From: JBBIII01 sp037446575
GTDB taxonomy: Bacteria; Bacteroidota; Ignavibacteria; UBA10030
NCBI GenBank assembly: GCA_037446575.1
Contig: JBBIII010000003.1
Coordinates: 62,001 to 126,000, forward strand
Reading direction: 5' to 3'
DNA length: 64,000 nucleotides
The notes beneath the pieces were generated by a model. The model did not search any database and was not told the DNA's origin. It saw only the letters and a program-made list of their open reading frames with translations. The translations under genes were made by a program, and so were the position numbers. Below, piece by piece: positions 55,190 to 64,000 of the stretch (its first letter is position 1; each line of letters opens with the position of its first letter).

Positions 55190-56107
55190 TTAATTAAGAG
55201 TGATAATATTATGGTTTGATAATTTATAGATGCCAGATACAATACGAGAAATACCCTGCAAATCGCGTACTATTTTTAATTGTTGTATTCCACATCGCAT
55301 AAACTCATCTACTACTTTATCAGCTTGTCCAAAACCCACTTCAACAATAATTGCTCCCTCTGGATTTAAAATATCAGCAACAACGCATGAAATATGACGA
55401 TAAAAATTTAATCCGTCCTTTCCATCAGTTAGTGCAAACGACGGTTCATACTCTTTGATTTCACGATTAAGTTGTTCCCATTCAACTATTGATATATAAG
55501 GTGGATTGCTAAGAAGTAGATCGAATTTTGTATCGAATCTAAATTCATCCGATTTAAAAATATCGGCTTGTATAAACTCTATGCGCGATTCAACTTTATG
55601 TTTAACTGCATTTAATTTTGCAATTTCGAGCGCTTCCTTGCTAATGTCTACCGATATAATAGCGGCTTTTTTTACGTACTTTGCAACTGCTATTGCAACA
55701 TTACCACTTCCAGTGCCTATATCAAGAACATTTATAGTACGATTATCTAAAATTTTCTGGCAATGCAATATAGCTTGTTCGACAAGTGTTTCAGTTTCTG
55801 GTCTCGGGATTAAGACTCGTGTGTCCACATCAAATGACAGTCCCATAAAATTTGCGGAGCCAATAATATATTGGACTGGTTCATAATTCAGTCTTCGAGA
55901 ATATAGCTTGCGGAAATTATCTACTTCAATTGATTTAAGCGGTTTATCGAAATTTAGGTATAATTGTATTCTAGGAATTTTTAACGTATGCGCAAGTAAA
56001 AGCTCAACATTTAATCTCGCATCTTCAAATCCATTTTTTTGAAGATGATCAATAGCCGATTTCATTAACTCACGAATTGTCCATACTCTAATTTTTTCTT
56101 CAGGCAT
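55190..56107 (-). CDS. prmC: Peptide chain release factor glutamine methyltransferase
   Basis: 305 residues. N-terminal helical part (AIDHLQKNGFEDARLNVELLLAH), then the SAM fold with VLDIGTGSGNVAIAVA and the catalytic NPPYI motif. It methylates the Gln of the GGQ in RF1/RF2. Genes for those factors are not seen in the window. It starts 6 nt after the basic-tail protein. Confidence 0.94.
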   Translation of the reverse strand: MPEEKIRVWTIRELMKSAIDHLQKNGFEDARLNVELLLAHTLKIPRIQLYLNFDKPLKSIEVDNFRKLYSRRLNYEPVQYIIGSANFMGLSFDVDTRVLIPRPETETLVEQAILHCQKILDNRTINVLDIGTGSGNVAIAVAKYVKKAAIISVDISKEALEIAKLNAVKHKVESRIEFIQADIFKSDEFRFDTKFDLLLSNPPYISIVEWEQLNREIKEYEPSFALTDGKDGLNFYRHISCVVADILNPEGAIIVEVGFGQADKVVDEFMRCGIQQLKIVRDLQGISRIVSGIYKLSNHNIITLN

Positions 56108-56113
56108 GCCTCT

Positions 56114-56629
56114 CTATTTTTTCTTTTTTCTTTTTACATTCTTTATTTTTTTTCTTCTTAAAGATAATTTTTTCCCTCTTTTTGTCCCCTTATCTGCTTT
56201 AACTTTTTTTGTAATACTTGTTTTCTTCTTTTTCTTTACATTCCCTTTTAATTTGGTGACCATTGTTATAAAAGCTTTCCGCTTAATACTTCCGATTTCT
56301 TCATCATCTTCAGATTCAATATTTCCAGTAATTTGCGAATCCCGTAATTTGACTCTATCTTCTGGATAGAACCCAAGTTTTTCCATTTCTGAATCAACAT
56401 ATTCATTATCTAAAATTTCTTCTTCGTCCTGCTCTTTGTTATGAGCAGGAATAATTTGAAATCGCTTATCGCCTTCCAACATTGCACTAAAATCTGGCAA
56501 CGATGCAACTTCGAAACCCGATTTTTTTGATCGCTTAACAACTTCTTCCCACACAATTTGCACAGGTAAAATAGAATTTTTTTGAGCTGATAAAATCAAC
56601 TCTGCTTCATTTAAGCTCCTCTCGTACAC
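56114..56629 (-). CDS. Protein with HARE-HTH-like start and very basic tail, function unknown
   Basis: 171 residues. Residues 1-65 look helical and winged (LILSAQKNSILPVQIVWEEV, FEVASLPDFSAMLEGDKRFQII), resembling HARE-HTH domains; that match is tentative. Residues 66-105 are acidic. Residues 115-171 are almost all Lys/Arg with Ser/Thr, ending KRKKKK, a likely nucleic-acid-binding tail. This makes the plus strand a long pyrimidine tract. No catalytic motif is seen. It resembles in build the RNA polymerase delta subunit, but with a basic and not acidic tail. It lies 6 nt before prmC. Confidence 0.55.
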   Translation of the reverse strand: MYERSLNEAELILSAQKNSILPVQIVWEEVVKRSKKSGFEVASLPDFSAMLEGDKRFQIIPAHNKEQDEEEILDNEYVDSEMEKLGFYPEDRVKLRDSQITGNIESEDDEEIGSIKRKAFITMVTKLKGNVKKKKKTSITKKVKADKGTKRGKKLSLRRKKIKNVKRKKKK

Positions 56630-56701
56630 GGCCTACTCCTTCTTGTTTTAAACTTTAGATACAAAAAATGTATAATTATTTCGAAGAAATCGCAAGTTCC
56701 A

Positions 56702-57946
56702 CTATTTTTCTTTTTGTACAAGAATCTTAATATGATTTGGAATACGAGCTAATAGTATAGTTCCAACTAAAGCAAAAAATAACGAACCTGCAAAGATTAA
56801 ATTATAACCAAAATGATTACTTAACCAACCGGCAATTGGCGCAATCGCATAGAATGGCGCAAACCATGCATTCATAAGTCCTACATACATAGATCTGTCT
56901 TTTTCTTGTGCACATTCAATTGCATAATTATATCGCATAAACAATTCCACGCCCAAGTTTATTCCGAATAATATAAAAACCAAATAGAACCATTCTACAG
57001 TTGGAGCAACTAATGCGATAAATATCGATAAGAACAAACATATACTACATATAACCAATCCGGTTTTTGTTCCTTTGTTATCTGCCACCCAGCCAAGTAT
57101 TACGCCACTAATAATTTGCCCAATAATTGTAAGAATTGTGAACAATCCTATTGAGGATTCGGTTAAAGTAAAACGCTTCATTGCCGCAACTGTAAAAAAA
57201 GCCGCAGATGCGAAACTAACAATCACAAACGACGACGCTATTAAAAATTTTTTGAAAATTATATCATTCGAGATTATAGCGCTTACATGAAAAAAAAGTT
57301 TTTTCATTTGGACTGGCGCAGTAGTAACCGATGGGGTATTTTCAACAACCTTGCGTTGTATTATTAACGAACCAATTTGATATAAGCCCGCCAATACAAT
57401 TGCTGAAGCGTAATTAAATGGATAAGAAATAAATGTTAAGAGCGCAGTAACAATTATTCCGTTAAATAAACCTATTGCGGCGGCTATAGAAGTTCTCCAC
57501 CCCATAAGCTTTCCTCTTGTTTCGGGTGGTGTTGTTTTAGCTAGAAAATCCATCCAAATTGGAGAAACGATCCCCGCAACTATTTGATTGGATATAAATA
57601 TTAGAAATAATAGAGTAAGCGTAATAGAAGAGTAAGAATTGCCAAGTAACGCGACCACAAGACCCAATATTAAAATATGAAATCTTTGAATTAATCCCTG
57701 TTTAATAACGGTTGGCTTGCGAAATTTCGATTTTGTAGAATAATTTGCAGAAATAACTTGAGGAAAAAAAAAAGCTAGATAAATAACAACAGGCCACGCA
57801 CCTACTAATACATCGTTACCGCCTAATCTTGTAATTAAAGCTGGCATCAAGGTCTGTGTAGAAATAAGTGCGCCTGTGCTAATATATAATGCGCCTTCGA
57901 TTATATGATACCGTTCATTTTTTTTTAATATTTCTTTGTTATCCAT
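56702..57946 (-). CDS. Major facilitator superfamily transporter
   Basis: 414 residues with about twelve hydrophobic segments. After segments 2-3 it has a PETRGKLMGWRTSIAAAIG loop and, in the second half, GWVADNKGTKTG, both MFS-like (cytoplasmic loop between helices). The substrate is not apparent. It follows a terminator, so it probably has its own promoter. The N-terminus (LKKNERYHIIEGALY) matches a small group of uncharacterised carriers. Confidence 0.85.
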   Translation of the reverse strand: MDNKEILKKNERYHIIEGALYISTGALISTQTLMPALITRLGGNDVLVGAWPVVIYLAFFFPQVISANYSTKSKFRKPTVIKQGLIQRFHILILGLVVALLGNSYSSITLTLLFLIFISNQIVAGIVSPIWMDFLAKTTPPETRGKLMGWRTSIAAAIGLFNGIIVTALLTFISYPFNYASAIVLAGLYQIGSLIIQRKVVENTPSVTTAPVQMKKLFFHVSAIISNDIIFKKFLIASSFVIVSFASAAFFTVAAMKRFTLTESSIGLFTILTIIGQIISGVILGWVADNKGTKTGLVICSICLFLSIFIALVAPTVEWFYLVFILFGINLGVELFMRYNYAIECAQEKDRSMYVGLMNAWFAPFYAIAPIAGWLSNHFGYNLIFAGSLFFALVGTILLARIPNHIKILVQKEK

Positions 57947-57960
57947 ATTTTTCTATAAAA

Positions 57961-57988
57961 ACAAGAAAAGGTCACCTAATGCGACCTT
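57961..57988 (-). terminator. Rho-independent terminator after the receiver-domain gene
   Basis: AAGGTC (57968-57973) and GACCTT (57983-57988) form a 6-bp stem with a 9-nt loop. On the minus strand a T-rich run TTTTCTTGTTTTT follows. It lies 26 nt past the stop at 58014 and 15 nt before the MFS start. Confidence 0.75.
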
Positions 57989-58013
57989 CATGTTTGAATT
58001 TATGATCCCGCAA

Positions 58014-58421
58014 TTATTTTTTCATCATTTTATCTGCAAATAATTGAGCTACTTTTTCTATATCGTAACCTACCTTTGGTAGATAAATTCCTCCATATTT
58101 TTCAACCATTGCTTTCAGCGTATCATAAGCATCGGCGCTGCAAAAGAATGTAGGTGTGCCTCTATTAGGTCCCTCTTTCTTTGCTAATTGTAGAAGCGCA
58201 ATTCCGGGCAGATGTCCTTTGAGATTTGTGTCTTTAAAATCATTATCTAAGATAATTAAGTCAAATACTTCCGACTTTATCTTCACCCAAGTATCGACAC
58301 TATTTGCAGTTTCAATGACAGCAATTTCATCTTCTACAATCGCAGTAGCAACCTCAAGCGCAAAACCGTGAGATTTGCGTTGTCCTTCGTCGTCATCGGC
58401 AACTAATACTTTATACGGCAT
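58014..58421 (-). CDS. Stand-alone response regulator receiver domain
   Basis: 135 residues, CheY-like fold without an output domain. Acid pocket VADDDEGQ, phosphoacceptor-type Asp in LIILDNDF, switch residue in FFCSADA, and Lys in LPKVG; the usual Pro after the Lys is Val. Between strand 3 and helix 3 a longer loop (KDTNLKGHLPGI) is inserted. No histidine kinase is next to it; the partner is unknown. It ends in a terminator. Confidence 0.85.
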   Translation of the reverse strand: MPYKVLVADDDEGQRKSHGFALEVATAIVEDEIAVIETANSVDTWVKIKSEVFDLIILDNDFKDTNLKGHLPGIALLQLAKKEGPNRGTPTFFCSADAYDTLKAMVEKYGGIYLPKVGYDIEKVAQLFADKMMKK

Positions 58422-58525
58422 TTTGATTTACAATTCTTTAAATGTTTATTTTATTATAGTTTATACTACAAACTTTTCATAGGAAAAACAATAACTAGAA
58501 TTATATGAAAATTTTCAAATAAAAA

Positions 58526-60271
58526 TTATCGAACAAACACTAACTTTCCTCCAATAAATGTTTTTTCTACTGTTGTCTTTGGAATTTCATTTTCATCACA
58601 AGTGAAAATATCGTTAGATATAATTATAAAATCTGCAAGTTTTCCTTTTTCAATAGAACCTTTTATGTCTTCTTCAAATGCAGAATACGCCGCCCATGTT
58701 GTAAAGCTACGAACTGCTTCTTCTCTTGTCATTTTTTGTGATACGTACCAACCATTCTCGAATTCTTTCTCATCAATGATTCCATCCGGTGAAATCTCGA
58801 ATAATTTTTGAACCTCCTTCGCATTCTTAGGGATACCATTTAAATCTCTTCTTGTGCAAGCCGCATAAATTCCAAAAAATGGGTTTGGGCTCTCGACAGG
58901 AAAATCTGATCCACCGGCAATAGCAATTCCCGTTTCTAATAATGAACGCCATGCATAAGCGCCTCTTATCCTTTTCGAACCTAAACGTGCTTCCGCCCAA
59001 TACATATCCGATGTACAATGCGTTGGCTGCATACTTGGTATAACGTTTAGTTTCCTAAAGCGAGGAATATCATACGGTGCAAGTACTTGAGCATGTTCAA
59101 TCCGCAAACGCGCATTCTTAAGTTTTAATTTATCTAAATATTTTTCATAAGTATTCAAAATTATATGATTTGCTCTATCGCCTATAGCGTGCACACAGAC
59201 TTGAAAACCTATATTAAGCGCTTCATCAACAAATTGATTTAAATTTGAATCGGATAAAACAGTAACACCGCGATTATATGGATCATCAGAATATGGTTCA
59301 ATCAATGCCGCACCACGTGAGCCAAGCGCACCATCAATAAATAATTTCAAAGCCCGTATTGTTAATTTATTGTTTCCATAGCCAATTAACGGACCTTTGT
59401 CTTTCATCGTGTCCCATAAATTACTTGTGCCATCAATTGCGCCATACAACCTAATTGGAAAATTGTTGTCGTCGATCATTTGTTTATAAACTTCATATTG
59501 CTTACTGTCGATTCCCATTTCGTGAACCGATGTTAATCCGTATGACAAACATTCTTTAATAGCACTTGTAATAGCTTTATTTATTTCATCTTCAGTCGGT
59601 TCCGGCACAAATCTATAAATCAGTTCCATAGCGGCATCTATAAACACACCCGTAGGATTTCCATTTGCATCTCTTATAATTTTACCGCCAACCGGATCCC
59701 GTGTATTTTTATCTACACCTGCAATTTCCATTGCTTTTTTATTTACCCAACAGGCATGTCCATCAACACGCGTTAGATAAATAGGTGTATGAGATAAATA
59801 TTTGTCTAGTGATTTATGAGTAGGAAATAATTTGACTTTCCATAAGTTCTGATCCCACCCCCTCCCACGAATCCAATTAGATAATTGTAATGCACCTGTT
59901 TTTTCTGCGACTTTTTTTGCCGCCTCAAATTCAGATCCGGAATTAGTCAGGTCAATTGTTAAATGTGCTAACCCTAATCCTAACAAATGGCAGTGCGCAT
60001 CTATTAAACCAGGAATTACAGTCTTACCGTTAAGGTCTATTAAATCGGGAGCTGAATATTTTCTTTTTATTTTTTCTGATGTTCCTACCCCAACGATACG
60101 TTCTCCAGAAACAGCTATAGCTTCAACTATAGATTTTTTTTCATCCATAGTATAAATTTTTCCGTTAAAATAAATTACATCTGCGCTACTTGGCATATAA
60201 TAAATAAGTATGATTGCAATTACGCATGTCAATAGAATAAAAATGAGAAATAATCGCATTTGCCGCGACAT
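58526..60271 (-). CDS. YtcJ-like amidohydrolase, membrane-anchored
   Basis: 581 residues. A single hydrophobic segment at residues 6-24 is followed by an amidohydrolase-3 domain: VIYFNGKIYTMDEKKSIVEAIAVSGERIVGVG, the metal motif IDAHCHLLGLG (HxH), VCVHAIGDRANH, RLRIEHAQVLAP, and GSDFPVESPNPFFGI. AAAGGA lies well spaced before the ATG at 60271. Substrate unknown; relatives act on N-substituted amides or formamides. It lies alone between the receiver gene and the tRNA pair. Confidence 0.88.
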   Translation of the reverse strand: MSRQMRLFLIFILLTCVIAIILIYYMPSSADVIYFNGKIYTMDEKKSIVEAIAVSGERIVGVGTSEKIKRKYSAPDLIDLNGKTVIPGLIDAHCHLLGLGLAHLTIDLTNSGSEFEAAKKVAEKTGALQLSNWIRGRGWDQNLWKVKLFPTHKSLDKYLSHTPIYLTRVDGHACWVNKKAMEIAGVDKNTRDPVGGKIIRDANGNPTGVFIDAAMELIYRFVPEPTEDEINKAITSAIKECLSYGLTSVHEMGIDSKQYEVYKQMIDDNNFPIRLYGAIDGTSNLWDTMKDKGPLIGYGNNKLTIRALKLFIDGALGSRGAALIEPYSDDPYNRGVTVLSDSNLNQFVDEALNIGFQVCVHAIGDRANHIILNTYEKYLDKLKLKNARLRIEHAQVLAPYDIPRFRKLNVIPSMQPTHCTSDMYWAEARLGSKRIRGAYAWRSLLETGIAIAGGSDFPVESPNPFFGIYAACTRRDLNGIPKNAKEVQKLFEISPDGIIDEKEFENGWYVSQKMTREEAVRSFTTWAAYSAFEEDIKGSIEKGKLADFIIISNDIFTCDENEIPKTTVEKTFIGGKLVFVR

Positions 60272-60395
60272 ATTTAATTCCTTTACGTGAACTGTCCAAC
60301 AATAACATTTTTTCGACCAGCAGAAATGTAACTTGCTATAAAAGAAATTGCAATAGATATGATTTAAGATAAATATTTAATTGCCCAGAATGTAA

Positions 60396-60424
60396 TTGCC
60401 TGCAAATTGATGATTTTGTATATT
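60396..60424 (+). promoter_or_regulatory. Sigma70-type promoter for the tRNA pair
   Basis: TTGCCT (60396-60401), 17-bp spacer, then TATATT (60419-60424), 20 nt before the tRNA-Gln start. The spacing is standard. Together with the TTGACT/TATATT promoter at 44236-44264 it supports ordinary housekeeping promoters in this organism. Confidence 0.7.
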
Positions 60425-60443
60425 GTTATAGCGAAATAGATAT

Positions 60444-60516
60444 TGCCCCGTGGTGTAATTGGCAACACGCCTGACTCTGGATCAGGAAAGTCTAGGTTCG
60501 ACCCCTAGCGGGGCAG
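60444..60516 (+). tRNA. tRNA-Gln (anticodon CTG)
   Basis: 73 nt. Acceptor stem TGCCCCG/CGGGGCA, anticodon stem CCTGA/TCAGG around the loop CTCTGGA with anticodon CTG, T arm CTAGG-TTCGACC-CCTAG, and discriminator G. It reads CAG codons. The CCA end is not encoded. tRNA-Glu follows 17 nt later. Confidence 0.95.
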
Positions 60517-60533
60517 CAATTTTTAAAAAAAAT

Positions 60534-60606
60534 GGCGCTATCGTCTAACGGTTTAGGACGGAGCCCTCTCAAGGCTCAAATACGGGTTCGATTCCCGTTA
60601 GCGCTA
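60534..60606 (+). tRNA. tRNA-Glu (anticodon CTC)
   Basis: 73 nt. Acceptor stem GGCGCTA/TAGCGCT (first pair G-U), D arm TCGTCTAACGGTTTAGGAC, anticodon stem GAGCC/GGCTC around the loop CTCTCAA with anticodon CTC, T arm ACGGG-TTCGATT-CCCGT, discriminator A. It reads GAG codons. The CCA end is not encoded. It probably shares the promoter at 60396-60424 with tRNA-Gln. Confidence 0.95.
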
Positions 60607-60782
60607 CGCTAAATACCCACTATTTTACTAAAAAAGGCAATATTTTTCATATTTCGCCATTTTAGTTTTAAATTTGATTTTCAAAAAAAGTTAAAAAAGT
60701 TGAAAATTTTATTTGCTCATTTCAATAAGAATATATATTTTCAACCACATTTTATAATTTCAAAAAAGGCAATGGTTAAAAA

Positions 60783-63700
60783 ATGGCTATTGATCTCTTA
60801 GAACAAATATTTCCGCATATTAAGAATTCGATATATCCAGTTAGGGAATCTTTATCAGATTGGAAAATGAAGGAAACCAACGCCCCTAATGCTCAATCAG
60901 TTACTCTTAATGATAAACCGTGGATATCAATCCGTATTCCCTTTCAATGGGGAAAATTCAATCAGACTTGCTGGTTTCGAAAAAAAATAAAAATTACTCA
61001 ACCTTACGCAAACAAGAGTGTAGTTTTATTATTAGATTTCTCCGCTGCATTATTATATGTAAATGGAAAGCCATTTCATGGAATTGATAAAAATCATAAT
61101 GAAATATTGTTATGCGAAAAAGCGAAATTAGATGAAGAATATTTAATAGCTATCGAAGCATTTAACGTGCATAAGAATGAACAAATTACATTTGCTACCG
61201 CAGAGATTGCAGTAATTGATCCTACAGCACGGCGACTTTATAATGCAATAACTGCATTACTAGAAGTGGATAAGATGATGGAACATGGTTCATTTGAGTC
61301 TAAAGAAATTAGAGAACTAATTCGCCGTACGCTAATCTTCCTAAAATATTTTAAACCCGGGAGTGAAGAATATCCAAACGCTATTCGAAGGGGATATAAT
61401 TTTCTGCTTAGTACTCTTGAAAATGAATTTAAAACTATTATTCAAGGGGATGTTCATCTTATTGGGCAATCACATATTAGCACAGCATGGCAATGGACTA
61501 TAGGTGAAACCAAAAGAAAATGTGCAAGGACGTTTTCTTCAATGCTTAGATTGATGGAAGAGTTTCCAGAATTTAAATTTTCACAAAGCCAGGCTTTTAA
61601 TTATCTATTAGTCAAAAATAATTATCCTGATTTATACAAGCAAATAAGACAACGCATATCTGAAGGCAGATGGGAACCAATTTGTTCGATGTGGACCGAG
61701 CCAGATTTTAATATACCTAATGGAGAATCATTCATCAGACAAATTCTATACGCCAAACAATTTCTTAAGAATGAATTTGACTTAGATTCTAATATTGCCT
61801 GGCTACCCGATTCATACGGTTTTAATGCGGCTTTGCCACAAATATTTTATAAATCAGGCATTAAATATTTTTATACATCAAAACTTACATGGAATGACAC
61901 AAATCAATTTCCATACACATCATTCTGGTGGCAAGGGATAGACAAAACTAAGATATTATCGCACATCTCACCTACTGGACTTGAAGGGCAAATAACTCCC
62001 GCATTTTTAAAAAATAACATTACTCATCTTCAAAATCATCCTGAGCTTCCAATATTACTTCAAACTTATGGTTATGGAGCTGTAGGTGGTGGTCCATCTA
62101 AACAGCAGATAGACTATTCCGTAATTTTAAGAAACATAAATGGATTGCCATCGTCAAAAATTTCTACTGCAATTGAATTCTTTAAAGCAATTGAAGAAAA
62201 GTCTTCTGAACTACCCGTATGGGAAAATGAGCTTTACCTCGAAACACATAGAGGAACTTACACAACTAATGCATGGATAAAACAACAAAATAGAAAATTA
62301 GAAAATCTTTTATACAACGCCGAACTATTAGCCGTAATAGCATTATTATACGGAAAAGGCAAAACAGCAAAAAAATATCCTAAAGCCGAGCTCGAAACAG
62401 CATGGAAAAAACTTATAACAAATCAATCTTATAATATTATAAGCGGAACTGCAATAAGCGATGTATATAAAGAATCAAAAAATGATTACAAAGATATTGA
62501 AACTACTTGTGCAAAAGCAATAGAAAACTGCATAAATAGTATATCTTTGATTTCCAAAAAAAATAAAAAAGTATTTTATTTCACGGTATTAAATTTTTTG
62601 GGTTGGACGCGTAACGAGTATATCGAGTTAACAATTAACTCGAAAGAAAAAAGAATTCTGATAAGAGATTCGGAAGGCAACATAATTGAGCATCAAATTT
62701 TAAAGAAAAATAAAAAAGAACAGACCATATTGTGCTACGTAGAAAACATTCCTCCTTTTAGTTCTAAAAATTTTGCTGTATATATTGCAGACACGTCAAA
62801 GGGAAAGGACGAAGTATGGAAGCAGTCTACTCATAGTCTCGAAACTCCTTTTTATAAAGTTCGCTTTGACAATAAAGGGGCTTTTAGTTCACTCTACGCA
62901 AAATTTTTAAAGCGAGAATTAATTCAGAAAAATAGGCGCGGCAATCAAATATTGACATTCAAAGATACGCCCAAGCAATGGGACGCATGGAATATTGAAG
63001 CTGAGGCAGAAAAGCATAAACTCGAAATATGGCATGTAAAGCAATTAAAAATAACAGAAAGCGGTCCGTTACGTGCCACAATATACTTGGAATATAAAAG
63101 CGACAACGGATCTCACCTAAAACAGAATATTCATTTTTATCATAAATGTCCACGAATTGATTTTGATACAATTGTAGATTGGTATGAGAACAACGTTTTA
63201 ATGAAAACAGCGTTTCCTATTAATCTAAAAAGCAACTTAGCGACTTACGAAATACAATATGGTGCAATTGAGCGTTCCACTAAAACAAATACAGATTTTG
63301 ACCGCGCCAAATTTGAAGTCCCCGCACAAAGATGGGCAGACATTTCTGATTCGAAATATGGAGTTAGTTTGCTTAACGATTGCAAATATGGTTATGATAC
63401 TAAAGAAAACGTTATACGTCTTACATTATTAAGGTCGGCTCACGCTCCAAGTCTTAATGATCCGAAACAAGCAAGCAGTGAGTTGATCGAAGAAGAAAAA
63501 CACAATTTTCGTTACTCAATTCTACCTCACAGCGGAGACTGGAAAAAAGCCAATACTGTTCTTCGAGCTCAAGAATTAAATTCACCGACGCTTCTATTAT
63601 CAAACCGTCAGATAAATCTTTTATCAATGCTCACGGTATCAAAGCAAAACATCGTAATAAGCGCGATAAAGAAAGCAGAATTAGACGATGCAATTATAGC

Positions 63701-63902
63701 GCGGTTGTATGAATCGAGTGGAGAACCGACAGACACAATTATTCAATTTGGCTTTGAGATAAAAAATGTTTTTGAATGTAATCTTTTAGAAACCGAGGAA
63801 AAAGAAATAACCTGTAAAAAGTCACGAATTCATTTGAAATTTAAGCCATTTGATATTAAAACTATAAAGTTCACTGCAAAACAAAAAAAGAGAAGAAAAT
63901 AA
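60783..63902 (+). CDS. GH38 alpha-mannosidase, with a replaced zinc ligand
   Basis: 1039 residues, no clear signal peptide. The GH38 core runs from about residue 226: H231 lies in GQSHISTAWQW where family members have HxD, so the second ligand is S233; nucleophile D343 lies in WLPDSYGFNAALPQI; H489 in LETHRGTYTTNAWI matches the third ligand. The C-terminal beta domains (TPFYKVRFDNKGAF, LGWTRNEY) are normal. It should cut alpha-mannosides, but the missing Asp makes activity doubtful. An N-terminal sandwich domain precedes the core, as in bacterial mannosidases. No strong Shine-Dalgarno precedes the ATG. Confidence 0.88.
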   Translation: MAIDLLEQIFPHIKNSIYPVRESLSDWKMKETNAPNAQSVTLNDKPWISIRIPFQWGKFNQTCWFRKKIKITQPYANKSVVLLLDFSAALLYVNGKPFHGIDKNHNEILLCEKAKLDEEYLIAIEAFNVHKNEQITFATAEIAVIDPTARRLYNAITALLEVDKMMEHGSFESKEIRELIRRTLIFLKYFKPGSEEYPNAIRRGYNFLLSTLENEFKTIIQGDVHLIGQSHISTAWQWTIGETKRKCARTFSSMLRLMEEFPEFKFSQSQAFNYLLVKNNYPDLYKQIRQRISEGRWEPICSMWTEPDFNIPNGESFIRQILYAKQFLKNEFDLDSNIAWLPDSYGFNAALPQIFYKSGIKYFYTSKLTWNDTNQFPYTSFWWQGIDKTKILSHISPTGLEGQITPAFLKNNITHLQNHPELPILLQTYGYGAVGGGPSKQQIDYSVILRNINGLPSSKISTAIEFFKAIEEKSSELPVWENELYLETHRGTYTTNAWIKQQNRKLENLLYNAELLAVIALLYGKGKTAKKYPKAELETAWKKLITNQSYNIISGTAISDVYKESKNDYKDIETTCAKAIENCINSISLISKKNKKVFYFTVLNFLGWTRNEYIELTINSKEKRILIRDSEGNIIEHQILKKNKKEQTILCYVENIPPFSSKNFAVYIADTSKGKDEVWKQSTHSLETPFYKVRFDNKGAFSSLYAKFLKRELIQKNRRGNQILTFKDTPKQWDAWNIEAEAEKHKLEIWHVKQLKITESGPLRATIYLEYKSDNGSHLKQNIHFYHKCPRIDFDTIVDWYENNVLMKTAFPINLKSNLATYEIQYGAIERSTKTNTDFDRAKFEVPAQRWADISDSKYGVSLLNDCKYGYDTKENVIRLTLLRSAHAPSLNDPKQASSELIEEEKHNFRYSILPHSGDWKKANTVLRAQELNSPTLLLSNRQINLLSMLTVSKQNIVISAIKKAELDDAIIARLYESSGEPTDTIIQFGFEIKNVFECNLLETEEKEITCKKSRIHLKFKPFDIKTIKFTAKQKKRRK

Positions 63903-63911
63903 TTTATAAAC

Positions 63912-64000
63912 TCATTTATTTTGATTTTCATTTCCAAGCATGTTGCGTATCATTGAAATGATTAAAGGCATATCATAAGGTTTTTCAATAAAAGTATTCA
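63912..64000 (-). CDS. C-terminal end of a response-regulator receiver-type protein, cut by window edge
   Basis: Only the last 29 residues are inside the window: the frame gives NTFIEKPYDMPLIISMIRNM and ends LGNENQNK with TGA at 63914-63912. FIEKPYDMPLII is the conserved Lys-Pro end of a receiver domain. It converges with the mannosidase gene, 9 nt away. Whether it is a lone receiver or the tail of a hybrid kinase is not visible. Confidence 0.65.
   Translation of the reverse strand, partial: NTFIEKPYDMPLIISMIRNMLGNENQNK

Noticed and set aside
56109..56270. Long pyrimidine-rich tract on the plus strand
   Set aside because: Explained by the Lys/Arg tail coded on the other strand; not a separate repeat element.

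Overview
This is a gene-dense, AT-rich bacterial chromosome segment with about 53 protein genes and two tRNA genes, most of them on the minus strand. I found no insertion sequence, prophage, CRISPR array or integron. Gene content points to the FCB superphylum, most likely Ignavibacteria or a close Chlorobi/Bacteroidota relative. The evidence is a PorV/PorQ-like outer-membrane protein, a DUF4835 protein, a helix-hairpin-helix/barrel protein, futalosine-type menaquinone synthesis, stand-alone HprK without visible PTS genes, and a YbeY with the Bacteroidota-type motif. Two clear promoters have the ordinary -35/17 bp/-10 layout rather than the Bacteroides TTTG/TAnnTTTG type. This assignment is inference from gene content.

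Layout. 1-4.4 kb: tRNA methylthiotransferase (cut by the window edge), then rpsA, ispH and cmk. 4.4-8.2 kb: a secreted helix-hairpin-helix/barrel protein and a PorV-like protein, divergent from a DUF4835 gene. 8.3-18.9 kb: a menaquinone block. On the plus strand lie menG/ubiE, mqnD and an amidohydrolase. On the minus strand lie a UbiA prenyltransferase, ubiX, ubiD, a fused mqnE-mqnA, a TIR-like gene and mqnC. Together these cover every futalosine-route step except MqnB. 18.9-33.7 kb: metG, holB, a BamA/TamA-like protein, DUF2795, an M23 peptidase, hprK, hpf, xerC/D, topA, smg, ybeY and small enzymes. 33.7-42.4 kb: ctpA, a possible structured RNA, lysS, malQ, a pseudouridine synthase, scpB, scpA and trpS. 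42.4-58.4 kb: pectate lyase, HNH nuclease, aroC, htrA, recO, mtnA, a PfkB kinase, Nudix, an SPOUT methyltransferase, comEC, dtd, prmC, an MFS carrier and a receiver protein. 58.5-64 kb: a YtcJ-type amidohydrolase, tRNA-Gln, tRNA-Glu, a GH38 alpha-mannosidase and the end of a response-regulator-like gene.

The most interesting points are: (i) the fused MqnE-MqnA enzyme and a TIR-like gene with the family's FE(I/L)G glutamate, placed 2 nt before mqnC; (ii) the outer-membrane helix-hairpin-helix/barrel protein beside a PorV-like protein, in a genome that also has full-length ComEC; (iii) a foldable intergenic element before lysS's downstream neighbour; (iv) a GH38 enzyme lacking one zinc-ligand Asp; (v) TrpRS with an iron-sulfur type cysteine set; (vi) two genes with unusual translation starts.
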